The position numbers and the translations under genes were made by a program. Shown here piece by piece: positions 28,078-37,103 of a DNA stretch of 64,000 nt. Location: positions 124,001-188,000 of the forward strand of contig NZ_JACXYU010000007.1 in the NCBI RefSeq assembly GCF_014779715.1, in the 5' to 3' direction. Origin of the DNA: Streptomyces chumphonensis (GTDB taxonomy: Bacteria; Actinomycetota; Actinomycetes; Streptomycetales; Streptomycetaceae). Every line of letters starts with the position of its first letter. Positions within the stretch are counted from its first letter, which is position 1. Under the pieces are notes generated by a model. It did not search any database. It was not told the DNA's origin and saw only the letters and a list, made by a program, of their open reading frames with translations.

Positions 28078-29352
28078 GTGGCGAGCACACTGGGTGCTCC
28101 GGGCCCGGAAGGGCTCATGGCGAACGTCGCCGGGACGCAGGCGCCGAGTGGCTCCCGCATCATCCCCACGCAGGTCATCACCGTCCCCGACGTGCTCCTG
28201 GTGGAGGACGACGACGGCGACGCCCTCCTCGTCGAGGAACTGCTGCTGGACAGCGGCGTCACCGTGAACCTCGACCGCGCGCGGTCCCTGGCCGAGGCCG
28301 AGGACGCCCTGCGGGACACCGCCGTCCGGCCGCACTGCGTCCTGCTGGACCTGCACCTGCCCGACGGACGCGGTGTGGACGTCGTCGAGCAGATGCTGAA
28401 GCTGGCGCCCGGCTCCGCCGTGGTCGTCCTCACCGGCCTGGCCGAGGAGGAGGCCGGCCTCGCCGCCGTGGCCGCCGGAGCACAGGACTACCTGGTCAAG
28501 GGCTTCATCGAGCCCGCAGCGCTGGGCCGCGCCATCCGGTACGCCGTCCAGCGCCGCCAGATCGAGCAGGCCGCCGCCGCCCTCCAGGCCGGGCAGCTGC
28601 GCGCCCAGGAGAACGCCCGCCTCGAACGCGGCCTGCTGCCCTCGCCGCTGCTGCGCGGCCCCGGCGTCGACGTCGTCGCCCGCTACGAGCCCAGCCGCGC
28701 CCAGGCGCTGCTCGGCGGCGACTTCTACGATGTCGTCGGCCTGGCGGACGGCACCGTGCACGCCGTGATCGGCGACGTCTCCGGGCACGGGCCCGACGAG
28801 GCGGCCCTCGGCGTCTGCCTCCGCGTGGCCTGGCGCTCCTTCACCCTGGCCGGGCTGAAGGGCCCCGAGGTGCTGCGTCTGATGCAGGAGCTGCTGGAGG
28901 CCGAACGCACCGGCCCGGAGATCTTCGCCACCGTCACCGCCGTCGAAGTGCGGCCCGTCCTGGGCACCGCCCGCATCCTGCGGGCCGGGCACCCGCCGCT
29001 GATGCTGCGGGGCGCGCCGGGCGAGGACGTCCACTTCGTGGAGACGGCCGGCGGCCCCGCGCTCGGCCTGCTCCCCGTCGACTTCGCCACCTGGACGGAG
29101 GAGACCGTGGACCTGCCGCCGAGCGGCGCCCTCGTCCTGTTCACCGACGGGCTCTTCGAGGGCCGCGTCGACGACCGGGGCGGGCGGCTGGGCGAGAGCG
29201 GCCTGCTGGAGCTCGCTCGCACGCACGCCGCCCGGAGCGGCCCGGACTTCGTGGGCGCGCTCATCTCGGAGAGCCGGGCCCTCTCCGAGAGCCACGGCGG
29301 CCACACCGACGACATCGCCGTCGTCCACCTGGAATGGGAGCAGAACCCTTGA
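28078..29352 (+). CDS. Response regulator fused to a PP2C/SpoIIE serine phosphatase
   Basis: 424 residues. Receiver domain about 33-155: VLLVEDDDGDALL acidic pocket, phospho-acceptor Asp in CVLLDLHLP, the Thr in VVVLTG, and the Lys in YLVKGF. A coiled linker (QAGQLRAQENARLERGLLPSPLL) leads to a PP2C domain with GGDFYDVV, IGDVSGHG, LFTDGLFEGR and HTDDIAVVHLEW, all metal-binding positions kept. It is an RsbU-like phosphatase whose activity would be set by phosphorylation. GTG 28078 has GGAGG before it; ATG 28117 is an alternative. The kinase gene overlaps its end. Confidence 0.9.
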   Translation: MASTLGAPGPEGLMANVAGTQAPSGSRIIPTQVITVPDVLLVEDDDGDALLVEELLLDSGVTVNLDRARSLAEAEDALRDTAVRPHCVLLDLHLPDGRGVDVVEQMLKLAPGSAVVVLTGLAEEEAGLAAVAAGAQDYLVKGFIEPAALGRAIRYAVQRRQIEQAAAALQAGQLRAQENARLERGLLPSPLLRGPGVDVVARYEPSRAQALLGGDFYDVVGLADGTVHAVIGDVSGHGPDEAALGVCLRVAWRSFTLAGLKGPEVLRLMQELLEAERTGPEIFATVTAVEVRPVLGTARILRAGHPPLMLRGAPGEDVHFVETAGGPALGLLPVDFATWTEETVDLPPSGALVLFTDGLFEGRVDDRGGRLGESGLLELARTHAARSGPDFVGALISESRALSESHGGHTDDIAVVHLEWEQNP

Positions 29353-31049
29353 GCACCACCCGCGCGTCACGGGCACGGCTGCGCGTCCAGACCTGGCTGC
29401 ACCTCGTGCTCGGTGCCGTCCTCCTGCTGGTCGTCGGCGCCACGGTCGCGGGCGGCGTCCTGCTGTCCCGTTCGGCCACCGAGACCGACGACCTCGTGGA
29501 CCGGTTGCAGCCCGCCCGGGTGGAGGCGTACCGGCTGCAGAAGGCGCTGCTGGACCAGGAGACCGGCGTGCGCGGCTACGTCGTCAGCGGCAACGAGGAG
29601 TTCCTGGAGCCCTACACCAGCGGACTGCGCGACGAGCAGGCCGCCCTGCGGCAGCTGCGCCCGACCGCCGATGCCGACGCGACGCTCGCCGCCGACCTGG
29701 CCGAGATCGAACGCCTCGCCGCGGCCTGGCGCCGGGAGCACGCCGAACCCCTGATCCGCAGCGCCACGGCGGGGGCCGACCCGCAGTCCGCCGCACTCAC
29801 CGCCGAGCTGCGCTCCAGCAAGGAGACCTTCGACCGGATGCGCGCCACGTGGCGGGACCAGAACCGGCACCTGGAGGAGGCGCGGGACGCGGCGCGCGAG
29901 GAGCTGGAGCGGAGCCGCAGGACCCACCTGTGGCTGTTCGTCGGTGTGCTCGCCGCCTTCGTCGTCACCGGTGTGGCCCTCGCCGTGCTGCTGCACTACG
30001 CGGTGGCCCGTCCGCTGCGCGCCCTGCGCCGGTCGGTGCAGCGCGTCGGCGACGGCGACTTCGCCCACCACATCCCCGCCGGTGGGCCGGCCGACCTGCA
30101 CGAGGTCGCGGAGTCGGTGGAGGCCATGCGCGGCCGGATCGTCGCGGAGCTGGACGCCGCCCGGAGCCGCGAGGAGCTCCTCGCCCGGCGCACCGCCGAT
30201 CTCGACCACCACACCGAGGAGCTGCGCCGTTCGAACTCCGAGCTGGAGCAGTTCGCCTACGTCGCCTCGCACGACCTCCAGGAACCGCTGCGCAAGGTCG
30301 CCTCCTTCTGCCAGCTCCTGGAGAAGCGCTACGGCGAGCAGCTGGACGAGCGCGGTCGGCAGTACGTCGACTTCGCGGTCGACGGGGCCAAGCGCATGCA
30401 GGTGCTGATCAACGACCTGCTGACGTTCTCCCGGGTCGGGCGGCTCCACGACGCCCGCGACGCGGTGCCGTTGGGGGGTGCGCTGGACAAGGCGCTGGCC
30501 AACCTCTCGACCGCCGTCGAGGAGACCGGGGCCCGGGTCGAACGCCCGGCGGACCTGCCGCGTGTCACCGGCGACCCGACGCTGCTGACGATGCTCTGGC
30601 AGAACCTCGTCGGCAACGCGATCAAGTTCCGCCACGCCGAGCGCGCCCCGGTCGTCGGCATCACCGCGTTCCCCCCGGGCGCGGACGCCGCCGGCGACGG
30701 TGCCGAGGGCGACGAGGCGGAGGAGCGCGGTGCCGGGCCGGGCCTGTGGACGTACTGTGTCACCGACAACGGCATCGGCGTCCCCGGCGAGTTCACCGAG
30801 AAGGTCTTCGTCATCTTCCAGCGCCTGCACGGCCGCGACGCCTACGCGGGCACCGGCATCGGCCTCGCCCTGTGCCGGAAGATCGTCGAGCACCACGGCG
30901 GCCGCATCTGGATCGACACCGCGCACACGGAGGGGACCCGCGTGTGCTTCACCCTCCCCGCGGACCCCGGTCCGTCCCTCCCCGCACCGACGTCCCCCGA
31001 CACCGCCGACACCACCGCCGCCCCCGACGCAGCAGGAGCCACCCGATGA
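29349..31049 (+). CDS. Membrane sensor histidine kinase
   Basis: 566 residues from a TTG that overlaps the previous stop (TTGA), with GGGAG before it; ATG 29334 is an alternative. One helix at about 17-38, an extracytoplasmic CHASE3-like domain (QPARVEAYRLQKALLDQETG by its ends), a second helix about 197-218, HAMP, coiled coil, then the kinase: H box VASHDLQEPLRK with the phospho-His, N box NLVGNAIKF, G boxes DNGIGVPG and GTGIGLAL. The architecture is that of phytochrome-like/Rcp-partner kinases. It probably phosphorylates the regulators on either side. Confidence 0.9.
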   Translation: MSTTRASRARLRVQTWLHLVLGAVLLLVVGATVAGGVLLSRSATETDDLVDRLQPARVEAYRLQKALLDQETGVRGYVVSGNEEFLEPYTSGLRDEQAALRQLRPTADADATLAADLAEIERLAAAWRREHAEPLIRSATAGADPQSAALTAELRSSKETFDRMRATWRDQNRHLEEARDAAREELERSRRTHLWLFVGVLAAFVVTGVALAVLLHYAVARPLRALRRSVQRVGDGDFAHHIPAGGPADLHEVAESVEAMRGRIVAELDAARSREELLARRTADLDHHTEELRRSNSELEQFAYVASHDLQEPLRKVASFCQLLEKRYGEQLDERGRQYVDFAVDGAKRMQVLINDLLTFSRVGRLHDARDAVPLGGALDKALANLSTAVEETGARVERPADLPRVTGDPTLLTMLWQNLVGNAIKFRHAERAPVVGITAFPPGADAAGDGAEGDEAEERGAGPGLWTYCVTDNGIGVPGEFTEKVFVIFQRLHGRDAYAGTGIGLALCRKIVEHHGGRIWIDTAHTEGTRVCFTLPADPGPSLPAPTSPDTADTTAAPDAAGATR

Positions 31050-31492
31050 CCTTCCCCACCGAGCCCGCCCCCGTCGACATCCTGCTCGTCGAGGACGACC
31101 CGGGCGACGAGCTGATGACCCGGGAGGCGTTCGAGGACAACAAGATCGGCAACACCCTGCACGTCGTCCGCGACGGCCAGGAGGCGCTGGACTTCCTCTA
31201 CCAGCGCGGTGCCCACGAGGGCGCGCCCCGCCCGGACCTCATCCTGCTCGACCTCAACCTGCCCAAGTACGACGGGCGGCAGGTGCTGGAGCAGATCAAG
31301 TCGGACGAGAGCCTCACCCACATCCCCGTCGTCGTGCTGACCACCTCCTCGGCCGAGGAGGACATCCTGCGCAGCTACCGGCTGCACGCCAACGCCTACG
31401 TCACCAAGCCCGTCGACCTGGAGCAGTTCATCGCCGCCATCCGGAAGATCGACGACTTCTTCGTCACGGTTGTGCGCCTGCCACGGCCGTGA
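31046..31492 (+). CDS. Single-domain response regulator (Rcp1-like)
   Basis: 148 residues consisting of one receiver. DILLVEDDPGDELM gives the acidic pocket, Asp69 in ILLDLNLPKYDG the phosphate acceptor, VVLTTSSAEEDI the switch Thr, and YVTKPVDLEQF the Lys. The YQRGAHEGAPRPDL loop is typical of the Rcp1 group. It overlaps the kinase gene by ATGA and has no output domain, so it likely acts by binding or by phosphotransfer. Its end overlaps the convergent MarR gene by 29 bases. Confidence 0.92.
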   Translation: MTFPTEPAPVDILLVEDDPGDELMTREAFEDNKIGNTLHVVRDGQEALDFLYQRGAHEGAPRPDLILLDLNLPKYDGRQVLEQIKSDESLTHIPVVVLTTSSAEEDILRSYRLHANAYVTKPVDLEQFIAAIRKIDDFFVTVVRLPRP

Positions 31493-32171
31493 AACCGCCG
31501 TCGGGGCCGTCCGGACCGACCGGGCCCGCAGCCGCGGCGGGGGCCAGCGGGACGTCGGGCGCCACCGGGACGTCGGTCCCCACCGGAACCTCGGGGGCCA
31601 CGGCGACGTCGGGGGTCGCCGGGCCGTCCGTGGCCCTCGGGCCGTCCTGGCTCACCGGGATCGTCACCTCGACCGGTCGGGCCCGGCTCCGCGCGGCGCG
31701 CGTCGAACCGGTGCCCGTGGACCGGATCGCGTCGCGCAGGCCGCGCAGCCCCTCCTCCAGAGCCGTCCTGGCCGGTTCGGGCATGGCGTCGATCGACGCC
31801 TGCAGCACCTCCTCGCGCCGGCGCCGCAGGTCGGTGAGGTACGTGCGGCCGGTGTCCGTCAGCCGCAGCTCCAGCTCCCGCCGGCTGACGGGGCTCGCCG
31901 CCCGTTCCACCAGTCCCAGCGCGGCCAGCCGGTCGCACAGCCGGCTCACCGAGGACGGCGCCGAGCCGAGCAGCGTGCCGAGGGTGCGCAGGTTGATGCC
32001 CTCCTCGCGGTCCAGGCTGTAGAGCACGCGCAGCTGGGAGGCGGACACCGGCGAGGACGACACGGCGTCCCGCCCCCGCTCCCACAGCACCTCAAGCAGC
32101 TCCGTGACCTCGGCAGCCGACCGCGCGGCGGCGTCGGCGTGACGGGGCGACGGTGCGGCGTTCTCGCCCAT
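31464..32171 (-). CDS. MarR-family transcriptional regulator with a repetitive C-terminal tail
   Basis: 235 residues. The winged helix lies about residues 15-140: VSASQLRVLYSL, NLRTLGTLLGSAPSSVSRLCDRL recognition helix region (by its ends NLRTL and LCDRL), and the wing SRRELELRLTDTG. After about residue 165 the protein runs into a low-complexity tail of Pro-Val/Asp-Val repeats (PDVAVAPEVPVG, TDVPVAPDVPLAP) ending in Gly-Pro-Asp runs, which is unusual for MarR. ATG chosen because CGGAG precedes it by seven bases. The ligand is unknown. Confidence 0.85.
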   Translation of the reverse strand: MGENAAPSPRHADAAARSAAEVTELLEVLWERGRDAVSSSPVSASQLRVLYSLDREEGINLRTLGTLLGSAPSSVSRLCDRLAALGLVERAASPVSRRELELRLTDTGRTYLTDLRRRREEVLQASIDAMPEPARTALEEGLRGLRDAIRSTGTGSTRAARSRARPVEVTIPVSQDGPRATDGPATPDVAVAPEVPVGTDVPVAPDVPLAPAAAAGPVGPDGPDGGFTAVAGAQP

Positions 32172-32354
32172 GGCAGCACTCCGAATCAGCGTTCTCAGCC
32201 CGAAGCTGTTTCTCCGCGCCAAACCTTAGCTCCGTGGTGCCCATGCCCCGTCCTGCGGAACGCACACCTTCCCACGTCAGCCGACCTGAGCCAAGATCGC
32301 TTGAACGGTGAAGGGCCCTGCGCGGCCGCCCGTTCGGGTATAGGACTGGGTCCC

Positions 32355-32891
32355 ATGACGACGATGCGCGACGCGTCCTCCGCCGGACGCCCCTTCCCCC
32401 TCTCCCAGGCGGACTACCTGGCCACCCTCCCCAAGGCGACGATCTACGCCTGTGTCCTCCTCACCGACGGGCTCGGCCGCGTCGTCCAGCTCCGCTCCGT
32501 CTTCCGGGACCGCTCCTGGCAGCTGCCCGGCGGCAACATGGACCCCGGGGAGGACCCGCTGCGCACCGCCGTCCGCGAGACCCACGAGGAGACGGGGCTG
32601 CGCCTGCACGGTCCGCTTCCGCTCCTCCTCATGCACTACGCCCGCGCCGACTCCCGGGACGCGCCGCTCGCCAAGGTCGGCTTCTGCTTCGACGGCGGCA
32701 CCCTCACCGAGCGGCAGATCGCCGGCATCCGGCTCGACCCGCAGGAGCACCACCGGTACGCCGTCGAGGACTGGGCCACCTGGGAACGCCTCATGCCGCG
32801 CGACGCCTACCGCCGCATCGCCGCCATGGCCGAGGCCCGCCGCACCGGCCGCACCGGCCTCCTGGTCACCGAGCCGCACCTCGGTGCTTGA
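32355..32891 (+). CDS. NUDIX hydrolase
   Basis: 178 residues. The Nudix box is complete (GX5EX7REX2EEXG from about residue 59 to 81), with W-Q-L-P-G-G before it. TIYACVLLTDGLGRVVQLRSV is the opening strand pair. Members split a nucleoside diphosphate linked to another group; substrate not readable from sequence. It lies between the divergent MarR gene and a MerR gene, 36 bases upstream of the latter, and may share its transcript. Confidence 0.88.
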   Translation: MTTMRDASSAGRPFPLSQADYLATLPKATIYACVLLTDGLGRVVQLRSVFRDRSWQLPGGNMDPGEDPLRTAVRETHEETGLRLHGPLPLLLMHYARADSRDAPLAKVGFCFDGGTLTERQIAGIRLDPQEHHRYAVEDWATWERLMPRDAYRRIAAMAEARRTGRTGLLVTEPHLGA

Positions 32892-32927
32892 CCCTGCCAC
32901 CGTGTCAGACCGTGGAGTGAGGGCGTC

Positions 32928-33743
32928 ATGTTCGGAATCGGAGAATTCGCCACGTACGGCAGCGTGTCGGTGCGCATGCTGCGCCACTACGACGCGGTGG
33001 GGCTGCTGCGCCCCGCCCACGTCGACCCGCACAGCGGCTACCGCTTCTACGAGGCGGCGCAACTCGCCCGCCTCAACCGCGTCATCGCGCTCAAGGACCT
33101 CGGCTTCACGCTGGAGCAGGTCCGCGCGGTGCTCGACGAGGAGGTGGACGCGCGGGAGCTGCGCGGCATGCTCCGGCTGCGCCGGGCGGAACTCGCGGCG
33201 GCCATGGCGGCCGACGCGGCCCGGCTGACGCAGGTCGAGGCGAGGCTCCGATCGATCGAGAACGAGGGAAGCATGCCGTCCGACGACATCGTCATCAAGA
33301 CCGTGCCCGCCGTCCGGGTGGCGGAACTCACCGCCACCGCCGACACCTTCGAGCCGGAGTCCATCGGCCCCGTCGTCCGGTCGCTCTTCGACGAGCTGTG
33401 CCGGCGCCTGGACGCCGCCGCGGTCCGTCCGTGCGGCCCGGCCGTCGCCTTCTACGAGGAGCACGACGGCCCGGTCACCGTCCACGCCGCCCTGCCGGTC
33501 GCGGCGGCGCCCGATCCGTCCTCGGGCGTCACCGTGGTGGACCTGCCCGCGCTGGAGCGCGCGGCGACGCTGGTGCACCGAGGACCCATGGCGGAGGTGA
33601 TGACCAGCGTGCAGGCCCTGGCCCGCTGGGTCGAGGCGAGCGGCCACCGGCCGCTGGGCCCGCCGCGCGAGGTGACGCTGGCCTGCCCCGAGGACGCCGG
33701 GGGCTGGGTGACCGAGCTCCAGCAGCCCGTGGCCCCCGCCTGA
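32928..33743 (+). CDS. MerR-family regulator with GyrI-like effector domain
   Basis: 271 residues. The N-terminal winged helix (FGIGEFATYGSVSVRMLRHYDAVGLL by its ends) and GYRFYEAAQLARL, LGFTLEQV are MerR/BmrR signatures. A coiled coil of about residues 80-115 leads to a GyrI-like domain (IVIKTVPAVRVAEL, VAFYEEHDGPVTVHAALPV). BmrR-type proteins activate efflux genes on binding hydrophobic cations; no pump is adjacent, so its target is elsewhere or itself. Confidence 0.88.
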   Translation: MFGIGEFATYGSVSVRMLRHYDAVGLLRPAHVDPHSGYRFYEAAQLARLNRVIALKDLGFTLEQVRAVLDEEVDARELRGMLRLRRAELAAAMAADAARLTQVEARLRSIENEGSMPSDDIVIKTVPAVRVAELTATADTFEPESIGPVVRSLFDELCRRLDAAAVRPCGPAVAFYEEHDGPVTVHAALPVAAAPDPSSGVTVVDLPALERAATLVHRGPMAEVMTSVQALARWVEASGHRPLGPPREVTLACPEDAGGWVTELQQPVAPA

Positions 33744-33776
33744 GGCCCACCCCCGACCGGCGCGCCGCCCCCGGCG

Positions 33777-34703
33777 TCACCCGCGTGTGGCGTCGAGGGC
33801 GGGGCGGAGGTGGCCGCCCGTCTCGGCGAGGAGGCGGGCGGCCGTCGCCGCGTCACTGCCGGTCAGCAGCATCAGGAGCGCGGGCTTGACCTCGCCGGAG
33901 CAGGCGGCGAGAGCGGCCTCGACGGCGGCGTCGTCGGCGTCCGTCGCGAGGGTGAGGATGCGGCGCGAGCGGGCGTGGAGCTTCGCGTTGGAGGCGCGGA
34001 CGTCGACCATGAGGTTCCCGTAGGTCTTGCCGAGCCGGATCATGGTGATCGTGGAGATCATGTTGAGGACGAGCTTCTGCGCCGTGCCGGCCTTCAGCCG
34101 GGTGGAGCCGGTCAGGAGTTCGGGGCCGGTGACGATCTCGATGCCGTGGTCGGCCGCGCGGGCCAGCGCGGAGTCCGCGTTGCAGGCGAGCCCGATCGTC
34201 AGGGCGCCCACCGCGCGGGCGTGCCGGACGGCGCCGACGGCGTAGGGCGTGCGGCCGGAGGCGGAGACGCCCACGACGGTGTCGGCGGCGGTGAGCTTCA
34301 GCGCGTCGAGGTCGGCGGCGGCCAGCTCCGGACGGTCCTCCGCGCCTTCGACGGGGGTCGCGAACGCGTCGGCGCCCCCCGCGAGAAGGCCGACGACGTC
34401 ACCGGGCGCGGTGTTGAACGTCGGCGGGCACTCGCTCGCGTCCAGGACCCCGAGCCGCCCGGCCGTCCCGGCGCCCGCGTAGACCAGGCGCCCGCCGTCG
34501 GCCATCCGACGGGAGGCGGCGTCGATGGCGTCGGCGATCTGCGGCAGCCGGGCGGCCACCGCGGCGGGGACGCCGGCGTCCTCGCCGTTCATGAGACCGG
34601 CGATCTCCAGGGTGGGCAGCCGGTCGATCTCGGCGAGTTCGGGGCGGAACGCCTCGGTGGTGAGCGCGTCGAGCTGCGCGCGCAGCTCCCGTTCTGCGGT
34701 CAT
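33777..34703 (-). CDS. murQ: N-acetylmuramic acid 6-phosphate etherase
   Basis: 308 residues, SIS fold. [24 protein letters not shown] (by its ends LVYAG and CPPTF) is the phosphosugar site of MurQ, with [33 protein letters not shown] and [17 protein letters not shown] as further signature blocks. The enzyme splits the lactyl ether of MurNAc-6-P to GlcNAc-6-P, which nagA in this window can deacetylate. It runs in the same direction as, and 63 bases downstream of, the RpiR-type regulator, probably one transcript. Confidence 0.93.
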   Translation of the reverse strand: MTAERELRAQLDALTTEAFRPELAEIDRLPTLEIAGLMNGEDAGVPAAVAARLPQIADAIDAASRRMADGGRLVYAGAGTAGRLGVLDASECPPTFNTAPGDVVGLLAGGADAFATPVEGAEDRPELAAADLDALKLTAADTVVGVSASGRTPYAVGAVRHARAVGALTIGLACNADSALARAADHGIEIVTGPELLTGSTRLKAGTAQKLVLNMISTITMIRLGKTYGNLMVDVRASNAKLHARSRRILTLATDADDAAVEAALAACSGEVKPALLMLLTGSDAATAARLLAETGGHLRPALDATRG

Positions 34704-34766
34704 GCGAGGAGGGCTCTCTTCCGTCGGGAACGGCTCGTGCGGCGCCGGGCCACCCGCGCCCGGGCG

Positions 34767-35768
34767 TCAGCGCTGGGCGGGGGAGTGGCGGTGGGCGAGC
34801 GCCTCGTAGGAGGCGGCGAGGGCGGGGGCGGCGGCGTCGTAGGTGCGCTGGGCGACGCCCACGAACAGGCAGTCCACCACGAGGAGCTGGCTCGTGCGGC
34901 TCGACATGGCGGCGGGCCGCAGTTCGGTCTCGCGTGCGGTGGACGTCGTCAGGACGTGGTCGGCGTACTGGGTGACCGCGCTGTCCGGGCGGCCGGTCAG
35001 CGCCACCGTCGTCGCGCCGTGGTCGAAGGCCACGCGCAGCGGCTCGATGACGTCGACCGTGCGTCCGGAGTGGGTGACGGCGACCGCCACGTCCCCGGGG
35101 CGCAGCTGGACGGCGCCGGTGACGGCGAGGTGCGGATCGGCGTGTGCGTGGGCGATGAGCCCGATGCGCAGGAGCTTCTGCGCCAGGTCCTGGCCGACGA
35201 GGGCCGAGGCGCCGCTGCCGTACACGTCGATCCGGCGGGCGGCGGCCAGTGCGGCGCAGGCCGCCTCCACCTGCGCCGGGTCGAGCGTCGCGGCGGTGTC
35301 GCCGAGGGTCTGCTGCTCGTCGCGGGCGAGTTTGGCGATGACGTCCGCGATGGGGTCGTCGACGGCGATGTCGGCCGTGACGGCGGGCGCCGCCCCGGAC
35401 GCCTGCTGCGCGGCGAGCCCGGCCAGCGCGAGCCGCAGGTCGCGGTAGCCGGGGTAGCCGAGGAGGCGGGAGGTGCGCACCACGGTGGCCTCGCTGGTGC
35501 CGGTCCGTTCGGCGAGGGCGGTGACGGTCAGGGCGGCGCACCCGGCCGGGTCACCGGCGACCGTTTCGGCCACGCGCTGCATCGAGCGGGTCATCGTCGG
35601 GGCCAGCGTGCGGACCTTGGCGGCGAGCGCCGCCGGGTCCGGCCGCTGGGCGCCGGGTGTGCCGGAACGCCGGGCCGGGGCCTGCTGCCCGCGGGGTGAC
35701 TGCGGTGTGCGGCGGGGCTGCTGCCCCTGCGGTGGCGGCCCGGTGCGGCCGGTGAAAGTTTCCTTCAT
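34767..35768 (-). CDS. MurR/RpiR-family regulator of murQ
   Basis: 333 residues. After a Pro/Gln-rich leader (about 1-45) comes the RpiR helix-turn-helix (MTRSMQRVAETV, TVTALAERTGTSEATVVRTSRLLGYPGYRDL by its ends), then a SIS domain (IDVYGSGASALVGQDLAQK, VAVAVTHSGRTVDVIEPLR). SIS domains sense phosphosugars, here most likely MurNAc-6-P because murQ follows directly. ATG with GAGGAG upstream was preferred to a longer form. Confidence 0.9.
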   Translation of the reverse strand: MKETFTGRTGPPPQGQQPRRTPQSPRGQQAPARRSGTPGAQRPDPAALAAKVRTLAPTMTRSMQRVAETVAGDPAGCAALTVTALAERTGTSEATVVRTSRLLGYPGYRDLRLALAGLAAQQASGAAPAVTADIAVDDPIADVIAKLARDEQQTLGDTAATLDPAQVEAACAALAAARRIDVYGSGASALVGQDLAQKLLRIGLIAHAHADPHLAVTGAVQLRPGDVAVAVTHSGRTVDVIEPLRVAFDHGATTVALTGRPDSAVTQYADHVLTTSTARETELRPAAMSSRTSQLLVVDCLFVGVAQRTYDAAAPALAASYEALAHRHSPAQR

Positions 35769-35848
35769 CACACTCCTCATGCGGTGGAAGCTATTTTCGG
35801 CCACCGGGTCCGTCAAGACGTCCCGCGCGATGCGTTCCAATGGGAGGC

Positions 35849-36211
35849 ATGGACGCCAACGACACCGAGGCCGCCCTCCACGCGGCGCGCGCGCTGATCC
35901 TCGCCGACCTGGCGGCCCTCGACGTGGCCGGGGCCGACACCGTCACCCTGGTGGAGGACGCCGTCGTGCACCGCCGCTGGTGGGTGGGCCAGTGGCCGCA
36001 GGGCGCCGTGTACCTGCCGGGCCTCATCGCCCAGGACGTCCAGGACGCCCTGCTGGAGCGGTACGGACGCTGGCCGCTGTGCCCGCTGTGCGGGGACGCC
36101 GACCCGCACGCGCTGGACGTCGAACCGGAGCTCGGCGAGGACCCCCACTGGGTCTGTGCCACGACGGCGAGGGCCGTCGCACCCGTCGGGTCCCTGGGGG
36201 CGCGCGGGTGA
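35849..36211 (+). CDS. Hypothetical protein with a CPLC zinc-ribbon-like end
   Basis: 120 residues. The middle is Trp-rich (HRRWWVGQWPQGAVYLPGLIAQDVQ by its ends HRRWW and AQDVQ), and the C-terminus holds CPLCGDADPHALDVEP with a later Cys in WVCATT, a plausible zinc-binding set. Not recognised as a named family. GTGA overlap with the DUF4031 gene says the two are made together. Start ATG with GGGAGG immediately upstream. Confidence 0.7.
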   Translation: MDANDTEAALHAARALILADLAALDVAGADTVTLVEDAVVHRRWWVGQWPQGAVYLPGLIAQDVQDALLERYGRWPLCPLCGDADPHALDVEPELGEDPHWVCATTARAVAPVGSLGARG

Positions 36212-36492
36212 CGCTGTACATCGACCCGCCGACCTGGCCGGGGCACGGCCGGATGTGGTCGCACCTGATCAGCGACGTCTCCTTCGCCGAGCTGCACGCC
36301 TTCGCCGCCGACCTGGGCGCGCCGCCCCGCGCCTTCGACGGCGATCACTACGACATCCCCTCCGTCCGCTACGCCGACGCCGTCCGGGCGGGGGCGGCGG
36401 AGGTCAGCAGCCGCGAACTGGTCCGGCTGCTGACGTGCGCCGGGCTGCGCCGCCCCAAGGGCCGCCCGGCCCCGCCGCCTCACCCGCGCTGA
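36208..36492 (+). CDS. DUF4031 small protein
   Basis: 94 residues from a GTG overlapping the previous stop. TLYIDPPTWPGHGRMWSHLISD at the start and HAFAADLGAPPRAFDGDHYD are the DUF4031 signature, followed by VRYADAVRAGA and an Arg/Pro-rich end. The family is common in actinobacteria and has no assigned reaction; the conserved Asp/His/Arg set suggests a small enzyme or ligand binder. Its 3' end overlaps the convergent flavin reductase gene by 89 bases. Confidence 0.85.
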   Translation: MTLYIDPPTWPGHGRMWSHLISDVSFAELHAFAADLGAPPRAFDGDHYDIPSVRYADAVRAGAAEVSSRELVRLLTCAGLRRPKGRPAPPPHPR

Positions 36493-37018
36493 CGTCGGCC
36501 GGGACGTGGGTGGTCGTGTAGGCACCGGCGTGGCGCACCAGCGGGGACGTCGTCCTGCGGACGGCACCGGCCTCGACCTCGCCGACGACGAGCAGGTGGT
36601 CGCCCACCGCGTGGCGGGCCCGGACGCGGGCCGCCAGCCAGACGGGGGCCGCGCCGAGGACGGGCAGGCCGCCGTCCCGGTAGGCGTGCGGCGTCCCGGC
36701 GAACCGGTCGGTGCCGCTCCGGGCGAAGCGCTCGGCCAGCCCCGCGTCGTCGGCGCCGAGCAGGTGGACGGCGAAGCGGTCCGCCCGCGTCACGGCGAGC
36801 GCCGCCGAGGAGGCCGTGGCCACGCAGAAGGAGACCAGGGCCGGGCGCAGGGACAGGGACGTGAACGAGGTGGCCGTGAAACCGGCGGGGCCGGGCACGG
36901 TGACGACGGTGACGCCGGCCGCGTGCCGCCGCAGCGTCCGGCGCAGCAGCAGCTCGGGTCCGGCGTCGGATGCGGTGTCGGGGCCGGGCGGATGGCCCGG
37001 TGGGGTGTGCGGGTGCAT
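36404..37018 (-). CDS. Flavin reductase-like protein, third gene of the aldolase operon
   Basis: 204 residues. HAAGVTVVTVPGPAGFTATSFTSLSLRPALVSFCVA (by its ends HAAGV and SFCVA) is the FMN-binding split-barrel pattern, with RFAVHLLGADDAGLAERFA and HLLVVGEVEAG. The start has AGGAG in front and is 85 bases downstream of the DapA-type gene. Such proteins provide reduced flavin to oxygenases or themselves bind FMN; with no oxygenase gene next to it, its role in this operon is open. Confidence 0.83.
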   Translation of the reverse strand: MHPHTPPGHPPGPDTASDAGPELLLRRTLRRHAAGVTVVTVPGPAGFTATSFTSLSLRPALVSFCVATASSAALAVTRADRFAVHLLGADDAGLAERFARSGTDRFAGTPHAYRDGGLPVLGAAPVWLAARVRARHAVGDHLLVVGEVEAGAVRRTTSPLVRHAGAYTTTHVPADVSAGEAAGPGGPWGGAARRTSAAGPVRGC

Positions 37019-37103
37019 GGGCGTGCTCCTTGGTTCCGCCGCACCGGCGGCGGGTGGTGCGGGGCCGTCGGGCGGCGGGATCGCGCCGCCCGACGGGGCC
37101 GGC

